The notes beneath the pieces are model-generated. The model made no database searches, was not told where the DNA came from, and saw only the letters and a program-made list of their open reading frames with translations. The position numbers were made by a program, and so were the translations under genes. From assembly GCA_903928495.1 (NCBI GenBank), contig CAIYQZ010000060.1, positions 49,165 through 113,164 of the forward strand: a stretch of DNA of 64,000 nucleotides, read 5' to 3'. Shown one piece after another: positions 42,086-52,320 of the stretch. The stretch comes from an uncultured bacterium (GTDB lineage: Bacteria; Pseudomonadota; Gammaproteobacteria; Burkholderiales; Burkholderiaceae_C). How positions within the stretch are numbered: the first letter of the stretch is position 1; each line of letters begins with the position of its first letter.

Positions 42086-44464
42086 TCAACGTTTCAACGT
42101 CAGGGGCTCGCCAATGCGCTGGCGGGCCACGTCATCCGCATGGAAGGGCAAGGTGGGCCACTGTTTGTTTGCAAACAGGCGCAATTGGTCTGTGGCATGG
42201 GGCGACGCAGGGTTGGTGCTTTGGCCAAAGGTCAACAGCGCCTGCGCCACAGGCCCCCGGTCGTCAAAGGTGACTGTTTGCACGTAGCTGGTGCCGTAGT
42301 CGATGCGAATGCCGCGTTTGGTGATGCCGGGCCGCCCACGGTCACCCAGGTTGTTCAGCACGCCCTCGATCTCGTCGCCCCCATGCAGCGGAATGTCGGC
42401 ATCGGTGAACACGGCCCGCTGCACCTGACCCAGCGGCGCGTCCAGCGCAAAACCGGCATCGCGCACTTTTTTCACCGCTGCGCCCAACGCATCCCACACC
42501 TTGGTGGCCGTGGCAGCGTCGGCCAGCTTCAGGCCTGTGGGGGTGTCCACAGGGCGGGCTTTGTCGAATGGTTCGCGGTACACACCGGGAATCTGGCTGG
42601 CCGTGCGCCAAAACTCGCGGAACAGGTGGGCACCCTTGGCGTCGGCATCGTTGCGCATGCCGCCAGTGACAAAAGTTTGCAGGGCGGCACAGCCGTCGCG
42701 AACGTCGGTACTGGGCGTTGCCAGCGCTTTGCAGCCTGCCAGCAGGTCGGGCAGGATGTGGCGGGCCATGAGGTTTCGGTTTTCAAACAACTGGCCTTGA
42801 ATGCCCGCCAACGTGACCTTGCCCTTGCCAATCAGCTCCGGAATTTCGATCCACTCTGACCGGGTACGTGGCCTGCGCACCACATCATCCCCAATCAAAG
42901 GCGAATAGCTGCCCCACTTCACCGCAGGCTGGGTGTAGAAGAAACTGTCGTTGCTGTTGTGGACCCAGTCGGTGCGCATCACCGACGGCATGCGTGCAGG
43001 TGGCGTCAGACCAGGCACGGGTGAGGTGGGGTCTTTTTTCCAGTCACAGTCGCTGCGCGACCCGTTCAACACCACGAGCCCAGCCGCACCCAGCAGCCCC
43101 GCCGCAGGTTTGCTGGGCGCGCAGCGCTGAAGCTGTGCGGCATCCACGTCGGGCACCACACTCATGTCGGCGTACAGGGTATTGCCGTGGCGGTCGGCAG
43201 CCAGGGTGTTGACCCACGAAGTGCCCAGGTTGCCCAGCGCCTTGCGCATGTCTTCCACACTTTTGGCCTGGGCAAAGCCCAGGTAGGTTTCGGTGCTGCG
43301 CAGGCCGCCTGCGTTGGCGTCTTGCAAGGCATAGGCGGTTTGCGCGTTCCAGTTCAACCCGGCACGGGGCATGACCAGCACCGGCCCGAAGTGGGTGCGC
43401 CAGACGGTGTGCGACTTTTCCTGCACCTGGCCACTGGCGTCTTTCACACGGTATTTGATGGTTTTGGACTGCATGGTGCGGGGTTGGCCGTCCAACAGGT
43501 ACTGGGTGGGTTGGCCGGGCACCAGTGCCAGCTCGTGCAGCGTGAAGCGCTTGCCGGTGGACACCGTGTGCGACCAGGCCACGTCTTTGTTGAAACCAAT
43601 CTGCACCACCGCCGACAGGCCAATGCTGGCGCCCATCACGTCGTACTGACCAGGCACCGTGAGGTGCATTTGGTAGAAGCGGCTGGTTCCCACCCACGGA
43701 AAGTGCGGGTTGCCCAGCAGCATGCCCTTGCCATTGGCCGTCAGCTCTTTGCCGAAAGCCCAGGCGTTGGAGCCCAGGGGCGAGTCCAGCAAACCGGCCT
43801 CGCGCATCAGGCTTTGCGCTCCGGCCAGTCGGTCAGCCTCGGGCAGATCGGGCTGACCGGCACCGCCGGTTTTGGTGGCCTCGGGTTTGGGTGGGGTTGC
43901 AGCGGCAATGGCATCGGCCAACGCCCCAGCACCCGCCTGCACCTGCACCACCTCAGTGGCGCGGAAATAGTCGGCCAGTGTCATGGGCTGCACCCAGGGC
44001 TTGCCGTTGCAAGCCGCTGGCAGCTTGCCTGCGTTGTCTTGCAAAAAGCGGTTGTAACCGGCCACGTAGCCGCGAGCCTGTGCCTGGTTGGCCGCGCTGG
44101 AAGCTGACCACAGCTTGGCCAGGGCAGCATCGTCCATGTGTGCCGCAATGAAAATGTCGATTTGCGGGTTGGGCAGTCCGCGCACCCCCAGGATGCCGCC
44201 AGCAGCTTCACCAAAATGCAGGGAGCGTTCGCCACGCACCGTCACCAAGTGGTCAGCCGTCTGGCACACGTTGTCCTGCGCGTGGGCATAGGCCACGCCA
44301 AACGCCAGGGACTCCATATCGGGCGCTGTGATGTGAGGGATGCCGTGGGTGGTGCGAACAATGGTGGCCGTGCCGCTGCCAGTGCCGTCGGGCATCGACG
44401 AACAGCCCGCCAGCACACAGGCAAGAGCTACAGGTAACAGGGTGGAATGGCGATGTGAGGTCAT
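42086..44464 (-). CDS. Penicillin acylase family (Ntn hydrolase) lipoprotein
   Basis: LPVALACVLAGCSS lipobox; TTHGIPHITAPDMESLAFGVAYAHAQDNVCQTADHLVTVRGERS; Ntn nucleophile region DSPLGSNAWAFGKELTANGKGMLLGNPHFPW. Confidence 0.92.
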   Translation of the reverse strand: MTSHRHSTLLPVALACVLAGCSSMPDGTGSGTATIVRTTHGIPHITAPDMESLAFGVAYAHAQDNVCQTADHLVTVRGERSLHFGEAAGGILGVRGLPNPQIDIFIAAHMDDAALAKLWSASSAANQAQARGYVAGYNRFLQDNAGKLPAACNGKPWVQPMTLADYFRATEVVQVQAGAGALADAIAAATPPKPEATKTGGAGQPDLPEADRLAGAQSLMREAGLLDSPLGSNAWAFGKELTANGKGMLLGNPHFPWVGTSRFYQMHLTVPGQYDVMGASIGLSAVVQIGFNKDVAWSHTVSTGKRFTLHELALVPGQPTQYLLDGQPRTMQSKTIKYRVKDASGQVQEKSHTVWRTHFGPVLVMPRAGLNWNAQTAYALQDANAGGLRSTETYLGFAQAKSVEDMRKALGNLGTSWVNTLAADRHGNTLYADMSVVPDVDAAQLQRCAPSKPAAGLLGAAGLVVLNGSRSDCDWKKDPTSPVPGLTPPARMPSVMRTDWVHNSNDSFFYTQPAVKWGSYSPLIGDDVVRRPRTRSEWIEIPELIGKGKVTLAGIQGQLFENRNLMARHILPDLLAGCKALATPSTDVRDGCAALQTFVTGGMRNDADAKGAHLFREFWRTASQIPGVYREPFDKARPVDTPTGLKLADAATATKVWDALGAAVKKVRDAGFALDAPLGQVQRAVFTDADIPLHGGDEIEGVLNNLGDRGRPGITKRGIRIDYGTSYVQTVTFDDRGPVAQALLTFGQSTNPASPHATDQLRLFANKQWPTLPFHADDVARQRIGEPLTLKR

Positions 44465-44552
44465 GATGTCGGGGCCTTGGTGATACAGAGACGCTCCACA
44501 CCTTGCGCCTGCAACGACCTTGCCACCTGACACACAAGTGACGTTTTACGGG

Positions 44553-45614
44553 TTAGCCCTGAGGGGTACCGCCGGGCGGTACGGCGCCTTCGGCAACAGG
44601 CCCGCGGAACAACCGCTTTGCAAATGCCCAGACCATGCGTGACGCGTCTGGCCCATGCGCGTCGCTGAATGGGTGACCGGGGGCCCCACCGCTCCAGGCA
44701 TGGCCAAGGCCAGCCAGGGTTACCAGCGTGACCACTGTGTCGCCCTGGCATTTGAACTCGGTCACCGACATCGGGTAACGCTTTCCGCGCTGCACTTGGC
44801 GGGGCGCGGACTCTTTAGCACCCGCCGCCTCGGCCCAAATCACGGCAGCCGCACGGGCGTTGCTGGGCGACACAGTGGTGTCGGCGTTGCCGTGTATGAC
44901 CAACAAGGCGGGCAAGTCTAGGGGGGCCCCTTGCGGCGCGGCAACCAAAGGGGGCGTCGTCCGCCGTCCCCGCATGGCGGCCATGGCCGTCAGGGTGGAA
45001 TGCGCAGTACCGGGTGGAATGCCCGAGTGCATCACCACGCCCTGAAAACTTTTGGGCTGCCGCAGGGCCATCAACGCGGCCAGGCTCGCACCGGCGGACA
45101 GGCCCGCAACGAGCACCCGTTCCCGATCCAATGGATGCAGCTGGCACACCTGCTCCAAAGCGTTGAGGATGAGGTCGGCTTCGGCAAAGGCCCGGCCACT
45201 GTCGGTGTCAAACCAGTTCCAGCACCTTTGGGGGTTGGCAAGCCCGCTTTGTTCGGGGTAAAGCACACAAAACCGCTCTTTGAGAGCCAGCCGGTTCATT
45301 CGGGTGACCGCGGCAAACTCGTCGGCATCCTGTCTGCAACCGTGCAGCATCACCACCAGCGGCAACCGCTCGAGGGCCTTGAGTTGGGGCGGCCGGTACA
45401 GGCGAAAACGCAATGCACCGCCAACGCCTGTGACCAGGCCTGGCAGCCAATCGCCCTCAGGCGGGGACCTTTGTTTGCGTGGGCGCGACGGACGGGCTGA
45501 GTTGAAGGCACTTTTCACGATCTGCCGGGCCGAATCGCTGGCCGTTCGTCTCAGCTCCGCCATGCCACGGTTGACCGCCTTGGCCCAGGCAGCGGTGATG
45601 CGCGTTCGGGTCAT
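44553..45614 (-). CDS. PHB depolymerase family esterase
   Basis: RFRLYRPPQLKALERLPLVVMLHGCRQDADEFAAVTRMNRLA...VLVAGLSAGASLAALMALRQPKSFQGVVMHSGIPPG...VIHGNADTTVSPSNA. Confidence 0.92.
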   Translation of the reverse strand: MTRTRITAAWAKAVNRGMAELRRTASDSARQIVKSAFNSARPSRPRKQRSPPEGDWLPGLVTGVGGALRFRLYRPPQLKALERLPLVVMLHGCRQDADEFAAVTRMNRLALKERFCVLYPEQSGLANPQRCWNWFDTDSGRAFAEADLILNALEQVCQLHPLDRERVLVAGLSAGASLAALMALRQPKSFQGVVMHSGIPPGTAHSTLTAMAAMRGRRTTPPLVAAPQGAPLDLPALLVIHGNADTTVSPSNARAAAVIWAEAAGAKESAPRQVQRGKRYPMSVTEFKCQGDTVVTLVTLAGLGHAWSGGAPGHPFSDAHGPDASRMVWAFAKRLFRGPVAEGAVPPGGTPQG

Positions 45615-45669
45615 TTTGGGGTATCACGCCACAGCCATGGCTCCGAGTCAGCGGCTGGGTGATGTGCGA

Positions 45670-45804
45670 TCAGCGGATGAAGCGCAGCAAGAAAAGCACA
45701 ATCGCGACCACCAGCAACACGTGTATGAATCCCCCCAGCGCAGTGGACGTGACCAAGCCCAGCAGCCAGAGCACCAGCAAAATGATGGCGATGGTTTGAA
45801 GCAT
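45670..45804 (-). CDS. Lmo0937-family small membrane protein (44 aa; below the ORF-track cutoff)
   Basis: Manual translation: MLQTIAIILLVLWLLGLVTSTALGGFIHVLLVVAIVLFLLRFIR*, two hydrophobic helices. Confidence 0.8.
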   Translation of the reverse strand: MLQTIAIILLVLWLLGLVTSTALGGFIHVLLVVAIVLFLLRFIR

Positions 45805-45863
45805 GTGTTTTGTTCCTTGGGTTTACAGGCCTGCCTGCCGTTGCGGGTCGGGCAGGCCCTTGG

Positions 45864-46046
45864 TCAATTGCGACGCAAATCCTTGAGCACCTCTTTCGCG
45901 TCGCCAACGGTCTTTTGGATGTGACCGTCGGCCTGTTGGTGGCGGCCTTTGACCTCCAGCTTGGTGCTGCCCACCAGCTTGCCGGCCTGCTCCTGCGCCT
46001 TGCCTGCAACCGCTTTGGCAGTGCCTTTGACTTGGTCTTTGTTCAT
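45864..46046 (-). CDS. CsbD family stress protein
   Basis: MNKDQVKGTAKAVAGKAQEQAGKLVGSTKLEVKGRHQQADGHIQKTVGDAKEVLKDLRRN. Confidence 0.92.
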   Translation of the reverse strand: MNKDQVKGTAKAVAGKAQEQAGKLVGSTKLEVKGRHQQADGHIQKTVGDAKEVLKDLRRN

Positions 46047-46088
46047 GGATTCACCTCTTGGGGTTGAGATTGGGTCGGGGATGGGAGC

Positions 46089-46499
46089 TCACGACAGGCT
46101 GACGGGCGCGTCATAAAACTTGTGCACGGTGCCAGCCCATGTTGTGTCAGACATGGAAGGCCAGTTGTCTTTGTTGAACCCCGGGGCCTCCTTCAGCGAA
46201 TCTTTGCTGACGTTGAGGGTGAAGCGTTTGTTCACGGTGTCCAGACTCAGGGCCTTCCACGGCACGGCAAAGAGCTTGCCGCCCATGCCCATCAACCCAC
46301 CAAAGGCCAGAACCGCATAGCAAACTTCGCCGGAAGCCATGTCGATCATGATTTCCTTGATGTCGCCCAAGCTGTCGCCCTGGTTGTTGTAGACGTCGTT
46401 GCCCAGCAGGGTGTCAGCACCCATCAGCGTGGGGCCGGGACCATCGTTGATTTGGTTGTACATGCCGAAGTTGTCGCGTGTGAGGTAGTTAGATGACAT
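46089..46499 (-). CDS. PRC-barrel domain-containing protein
   Basis: LLGNDVYNNQGDSLGDIKEIMIDMASGEVCYAVLAFGGLMGMGGKLFAVPWKALSLDTVNKRFTLNVSKDSLKEAPGF. Confidence 0.9.
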   Translation of the reverse strand: MSSNYLTRDNFGMYNQINDGPGPTLMGADTLLGNDVYNNQGDSLGDIKEIMIDMASGEVCYAVLAFGGLMGMGGKLFAVPWKALSLDTVNKRFTLNVSKDSLKEAPGFNKDNWPSMSDTTWAGTVHKFYDAPVSLS

Positions 46500-46659
46500 G
46501 GTTGCTCCAGGTGTCGGTGAATGGGAGGTGTCAGCCCCCCGCAGAGTCAGCCCTGGTTCTGTTGGGCCACTCAGCGGGGAACTGGTGTCACGGTAGGCGG
46601 GGCTGATGCCGGGGTCTGTGCGTCTGAGCACGCAAGGCCGATGTGTTTGAGAGCCCGGT

Positions 46660-47701
<1,042 letters not shown>

Positions 47702-47746
47702 CTGCAACGCATTGATACAACCCCACACCACCCCGGTGTGGGCACG

Positions 47747-48409
47747 TCAGTGGGGCCGGTCCACCAGAAACTGGGCCACTTGTGCCAACACCTGTTGCAC
47801 CACAGCGTTGGCAGCGGCCACGCCGCCTTCCGGGGTGTCACTCGCTGCAGGAGCTTCAGCACTGAACGCTTGCCAGGCCAAAACCTTGCGGGTTTTTTCA
47901 TCGGTCAGGTAAACGCGCAGTTGCACTTGCACCCTGCTGGGGCTGGTTTGAAAGTTGTGCTGCAACTGCAGCAGCTCGGTGCTCAGCCGCAGGTCGCCCG
48001 CCGCCGCCCCCGATACCAGCACCACCGCCGCAAACACACCCGTTTGCTGGACAGCTGACACCAGGAGCGGCCCCAGCATGTGCGCTGGCCGGTCCACCCA
48101 CTCGTGGCGGGCAAAGTACTCCAGCTGGTGGTCATGGCGGAGGTAGACGATGCGCTGGCTGTCAAAGCCGGGCGCTGCCCGGGGAGGGCTGATGACAAGC
48201 GTCAAGCGAGAAGCAGGTATCGCGCCTGGCACCGGTCGGGCCGTGGGCAACAGCGCGCTGTCCAACACATGGAACAAAGGCGGCTTTGCGGGTGTTGGGT
48301 TCAGCACGCTGCACGCGCACAGGCCCCAAACGCCCAGCAACCCGGTACAACCTCTGGCCCATCTGGAAATGAGGTGCAAGGGACCGTTGTGCCCGGTGGC
48401 AGTGTTCAT
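47747..48409 (-). CDS. ABC-type transport auxiliary lipoprotein (PqiC-like)
   Basis: LLGVWGLCACSVLNP lipobox; LTLVISPPRAAPGFDSQRIVYLRHDHQLEYFARHEWVDRPAHMLGPLLVSAVQQTGVF. Confidence 0.87.
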   Translation of the reverse strand: MNTATGHNGPLHLISRWARGCTGLLGVWGLCACSVLNPTPAKPPLFHVLDSALLPTARPVPGAIPASRLTLVISPPRAAPGFDSQRIVYLRHDHQLEYFARHEWVDRPAHMLGPLLVSAVQQTGVFAAVVLVSGAAAGDLRLSTELLQLQHNFQTSPSRVQVQLRVYLTDEKTRKVLAWQAFSAEAPAASDTPEGGVAAANAVVQQVLAQVAQFLVDRPH

Positions 48410-49335
48410 GGTGTGCCTTCTGTTTCACCCGGGCCGTCAGGCACGGGTGTTCGCCCAAAAATGAAACTGTTCGGATCGCGCCGGGTCTGGTCAGTCAACA
48501 GGCGCAGCGAGCCGCTCAGGGTGCTCAGCTCCCCCGCCAGGTGTTCGAGCTGGGGCAGCGTTTCGGTGCTGAAGCGCCTCACATCGGCGCCCACCCCATC
48601 GACCACGGTGCCGGCGCTGACGCTGGTTTTGGTCACCTCGACCCCCATCTGTTCCACGGCATCGGAGGCATGCCCGATGCGCTTGGCCAGAGAGTCCAGG
48701 TTGGCAGTCGCTTGGGCCGTGTTGCGCAGGGTTTTGGCGGCGTCGGTCAGCCCAGCATCGATGCTGCCCTGGCGTGCAGCCACGGTGCGCGCCAGGGTGG
48801 CCATATCGGCCAGCGTGCTGCTGATGGCGGCCTGGTTTGCCTTGCTGAGGATGGCGTTGATGTTGTGGGAGGTTTCATCCAACTTGCCCAGCGCGTTGGA
48901 CAACACGTTCTCCAGCCTGGCCGACAAGGAGGGTGTGGTGCGAATCACCGGATAGGGGGCACCACTTTTGGTCTGCAACAGAGGAGAAGTCACGCTGCCC
49001 CCGCTCAGTTCCACATACGCAATGCCCGTCAGGCCCTGGGTTTTCAGGGTGGCGATGGTGTCTTCCTTCACCGGCGTGCCGCGCTCTATGGCGAAGAAAA
49101 GATTGACGGTCTGGGGGTTGGTGTGGTCCAGCTTGATGGCTTGCACCTTGCCCACATCCACCCCGTTGTATTTGACAGGCGCATTCAGGTTCAAACCTGC
49201 CACGGACTCTTCTTCCACGGCTTGGTACACGTCATAGTGGGTTTGCCACGCGCCGCCTGAGGCCAGCCACAGCACCCCGGCCACCAGCAGTGCACCCAGC
49301 GACAGCACAAATGCGCCCACCAGGGTGAAGTTCAC
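48406..49335 (-). CDS. MCE/MlaD family substrate-binding protein
   Basis: N-terminal TM; SVAGLNLNAPVKYNGVDVGKVQAIKLDHTNPQTVNLFFAIERGTPVKEDTIATLKTQGLTGIAYVELSGG. Confidence 0.93.
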   Translation of the reverse strand: MNFTLVGAFVLSLGALLVAGVLWLASGGAWQTHYDVYQAVEEESVAGLNLNAPVKYNGVDVGKVQAIKLDHTNPQTVNLFFAIERGTPVKEDTIATLKTQGLTGIAYVELSGGSVTSPLLQTKSGAPYPVIRTTPSLSARLENVLSNALGKLDETSHNINAILSKANQAAISSTLADMATLARTVAARQGSIDAGLTDAAKTLRNTAQATANLDSLAKRIGHASDAVEQMGVEVTKTSVSAGTVVDGVGADVRRFSTETLPQLEHLAGELSTLSGSLRLLTDQTRRDPNSFIFGRTPVPDGPGETEGTP

Positions 49336-50162
49336 TTTGGTTTCGATGATGGTTCCTTTGATTGGGCCGCAACCTGGGTTTCGGCCTGCGCCTGAGCGGC
49401 ACGCGCGCGTGGCCCTTTGAAAAATGGCTGAACGGCGGGGTGCTCCATCGTGGCCAGTGCTGCCATGGCACCCACCGCCTGAACCTTGCCGTCGGCAAGC
49501 ACCGCCACGCGGTCGGCCACCTGCCAGAGCAAATCCATGTCATGGGTGATCATCACGATGGTCAGACCAGACTGCTGGCGCAAGCCCAGCACCAGCGCAT
49601 CAATGCCTTCGGCGCTTTGCGGATCAAGCCCAGCGGTGGGCTCGTCCAGAAACAACAGCTCTGGCTCTAGCACCAGCGCACGGGCCAACGCGGCACGTTT
49701 CAACATGCCGCCGCTGAGTTCCGACGGGTATTGGCTGCCCACCGCCGCGTCCAGCCCCACAGCAGCCAGCTTTTGCGCCGCCAAGGCATCCACTGCCGGG
49801 TCGGTCATCTGACGGTGCTCTCGCAGTGGCAAACCAATGTTTTCCAGCACCGTCAGCGCGCCAAACAGGCCGCCGTGCTGAAACAGCACACCAAAGCGTT
49901 GGCGCAAGGCAAGGACAGCGTCATCGGAGATGTGGGCCAAGTCCACGCCCAGTACCTTGACGCTTCCTTCGCTGGGCAGTTGCAACACAATCATCTCGCG
50001 CAGCAGCGTCGATTTGCCCGAGCCACTGCCTCCGATGACGGCAAAAATCTCGGCCTGGCGCACCTCAAGGTCAACGCCGTTGTGCACCACGTGATCGCCA
50101 AAACGCGTCACCACCCCTTTCATGGCCAGCACTGTCTTGGGGCTTTCCTTTGCTTGGGTCAT
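49332..50162 (-). CDS. ABC transporter ATP-binding protein (MlaF-like)
   Basis: Walker A GGSGSGKSTLLREM; signature ELSGGMLKRAALARAL; Walker B LLFLDEPTAGLDP. Confidence 0.95.
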   Translation of the reverse strand: MTQAKESPKTVLAMKGVVTRFGDHVVHNGVDLEVRQAEIFAVIGGSGSGKSTLLREMIVLQLPSEGSVKVLGVDLAHISDDAVLALRQRFGVLFQHGGLFGALTVLENIGLPLREHRQMTDPAVDALAAQKLAAVGLDAAVGSQYPSELSGGMLKRAALARALVLEPELLFLDEPTAGLDPQSAEGIDALVLGLRQQSGLTIVMITHDMDLLWQVADRVAVLADGKVQAVGAMAALATMEHPAVQPFFKGPRARAAQAQAETQVAAQSKEPSSKPK

Positions 50163-50163
50163 G

Positions 50164-50952
50164 TCATAGGTCCAGCACGCTGAACGCCACCGAAAACAGC
50201 GCGTCGGCCACGATCACCAAAAATATGGACTGCACCACCGCCCGCGTGGTGTGCTTGCCCACGCTGTCTGGCCCGCCGCGGGTGCGAAACCCCTGAAAAC
50301 AACCCACCAACACCACGATGGCGGCAAACACCGGGGCTTTGCCCAGCCCCACAAGGTACGACGTGACGCTGACGGCTTTGGCAAAGCGTGCCAGGAAGTC
50401 ATCGAAACCCACACCCAGCTGGGCACGCGCCATGAACATGCCCCCGAACACACCCAGCAAGTCGGCAAACACGGTCAGCAGCGGCAGGGCCACCAGCAGG
50501 GCCAGAAACTTGGGCAGCACCAGCATTTCCAGCGGCGCGATGCCTATGGTGCGCATGGCATCAATTTCCTGCGTCACAGCCATGGTGCCGATCTGCGCAG
50601 CGTAGGCCGAGCCAGACCGCCCAGCCACGATGATGGCCGTCATCAGCGGCGCGAATTCGCGCAGCATGGACAGGCCCACCAAGTCGGCCACAAAAATATT
50701 GGCACCGTAGCGGCGCAGTTGGTCGGCCCCCTGGTAGGCCACCACAATGCCCATCAAGAAGGCCAGAGTGCCCACGATGGGCAACGCATCAAACCCTGCA
50801 GTCCGCAGGTTGAAGGCTATGGGCCGCCAGCGAATGCGCGCAGGGTGGGCAAGCCAGCCCGCCAGTGCCATGGCGTTTTCACCCACAAAGGCCAGCAATG
50901 CCAGGGTCTGTGCGCATGCAACGCTTGATTGGTGACCCACCGCTGCCAGCAT
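50164..50952 (-). CDS. MlaE-like ABC transporter permease
   Basis: IVGTLAFLMGIVVAYQGADQLRRYGANIFVADLVGLSMLREFAPLMTAIIVAGRSGSAYAAQIGTMAVTQEIDAMRTIGI. Confidence 0.94.
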   Translation of the reverse strand: MLAAVGHQSSVACAQTLALLAFVGENAMALAGWLAHPARIRWRPIAFNLRTAGFDALPIVGTLAFLMGIVVAYQGADQLRRYGANIFVADLVGLSMLREFAPLMTAIIVAGRSGSAYAAQIGTMAVTQEIDAMRTIGIAPLEMLVLPKFLALLVALPLLTVFADLLGVFGGMFMARAQLGVGFDDFLARFAKAVSVTSYLVGLGKAPVFAAIVVLVGCFQGFRTRGGPDSVGKHTTRAVVQSIFLVIVADALFSVAFSVLDL

Positions 50953-51114
50953 GGTTGTCCTTTTTTGTGTGGGGATGGGGCTCGCAAAGAGCTGCACTCG
51001 GTTCGGTGACGCTCTGACTTTGACGCCACAGCAGTGTGCTGTCCGTGTGGCAGCCAACAGTCGTGGCAGCAACATGCCGCGAGCATTGGGCTGCCACACA
51101 CACAAGGACCCAAC

Positions 51115-52275
51115 ATGCAGCAACCTCCTCTCCCTTTTGCACCTCCTTTGCCCCATGCCGCGCCAGTGGTGGATGGCGACCTTGCCGAGCAGGCCCTTCC
51201 TGGCCACGGCATTCCGTCGCAAGACCCCGACGGCGGCGCACAGGTTGCACTGTCCCAGCAGGAATCGTTGCGTGAGATCAACTCGGTGCTCACCGGCGGA
51301 GGCATGGTCGCGGGTGCCGCCACGGGCGCTGCCATTGGCATTGCGTTGGGCGGACCGGTTGGGGTTTTGGTAGGGGCGGCGGTGGGAGCCGTTGCAGGTG
51401 CACTGGGTGGTGGCGCAACGGGCGCAGCCTCAGACGCTGACGCACAGGGCAGCACCGACGCACCACCCGCTGATGCCGTGCGCCTGCACATTGAAGACAG
51501 CGGGGGCACAGGCCGCCCGGTGGTGCTGATCCATGGCTGGCCGCTGTCTGCGCAAGCGTGGGCGCCGCAAGTGCCGGCGTTGCGCGCGGCCGGGTATCGC
51601 GTGGTGGCTTACGACCGGAGGGGCTTTGGACACTCAGACAAACCAGAGGCCGGTTACAGCTACGACACGCTGGCCGACGACCTGCACCACGTCATCACCC
51701 AATGCGGGCTGCAAGACGTCACGCTGGTGGGCTTTTCGATGGGTGGTGGCGAAGTGGCGCGCTACATCGCCCGGCATGGCGAGACGCGTTTGCACAGCGT
51801 GGTATTTGCCGCTGCCGTGCCGCCGTACCTGCTGAAAACGGCCGACAACCCCAAAGGCCCGCTCACAGCCGAAAAAGCGCAGCAGCAAAAACAAGCACTG
51901 GAACAGGACCGCCATGCGTTTTTCGAGCAGTTCACCACGCACTTCTTCTCGGCCAATGGAGTGCTGCAGGTCACCGAAACGCAGCGCAGCGAGGCCACCG
52001 CCCTGTGCCACCAATCTGCGCAGCACGCGGCGCTGGCGTGCATGGAATCGTTTGGTACCACCGACTTCCGCGATGACCTGCGGCAAGTGACCGTGCCCAC
52101 GCTGGTGATCCACGGCGAGGCGGACGCCATCGTGCCCCTCGAAGGCTCAGGCCAGCTCACCCACTGGGCTGTGCCGCACAGCCAGCTGGTGACAATGAGC
52201 GGTGCACCCCACGGATTGAACGTGTCGCACGCCCAGGCATTCAACGACGCGTTGTTGTCGTTCCTGCGGAAATGA
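51115..52275 (+). CDS. Alpha/beta hydrolase (non-heme chloroperoxidase-like) with N-terminal glycine-zipper segment
   Basis: GGGMVAGAATGAAIGIALGGPVGVLVGAAVGAVAGALGGGATG, then VVLIHGWPLSAQAWAPQVPAL...AYDRRGFGHSDKP...VTLVGFSMGGGEVARYIARHG. Confidence 0.88.
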   Translation: MQQPPLPFAPPLPHAAPVVDGDLAEQALPGHGIPSQDPDGGAQVALSQQESLREINSVLTGGGMVAGAATGAAIGIALGGPVGVLVGAAVGAVAGALGGGATGAASDADAQGSTDAPPADAVRLHIEDSGGTGRPVVLIHGWPLSAQAWAPQVPALRAAGYRVVAYDRRGFGHSDKPEAGYSYDTLADDLHHVITQCGLQDVTLVGFSMGGGEVARYIARHGETRLHSVVFAAAVPPYLLKTADNPKGPLTAEKAQQQKQALEQDRHAFFEQFTTHFFSANGVLQVTETQRSEATALCHQSAQHAALACMESFGTTDFRDDLRQVTVPTLVIHGEADAIVPLEGSGQLTHWAVPHSQLVTMSGAPHGLNVSHAQAFNDALLSFLRK

Positions 52276-52320
52276 ATGCCGGGCGGTGCCACCCGCAACT
52301 CAAAAAAGCACTGGCCAACC

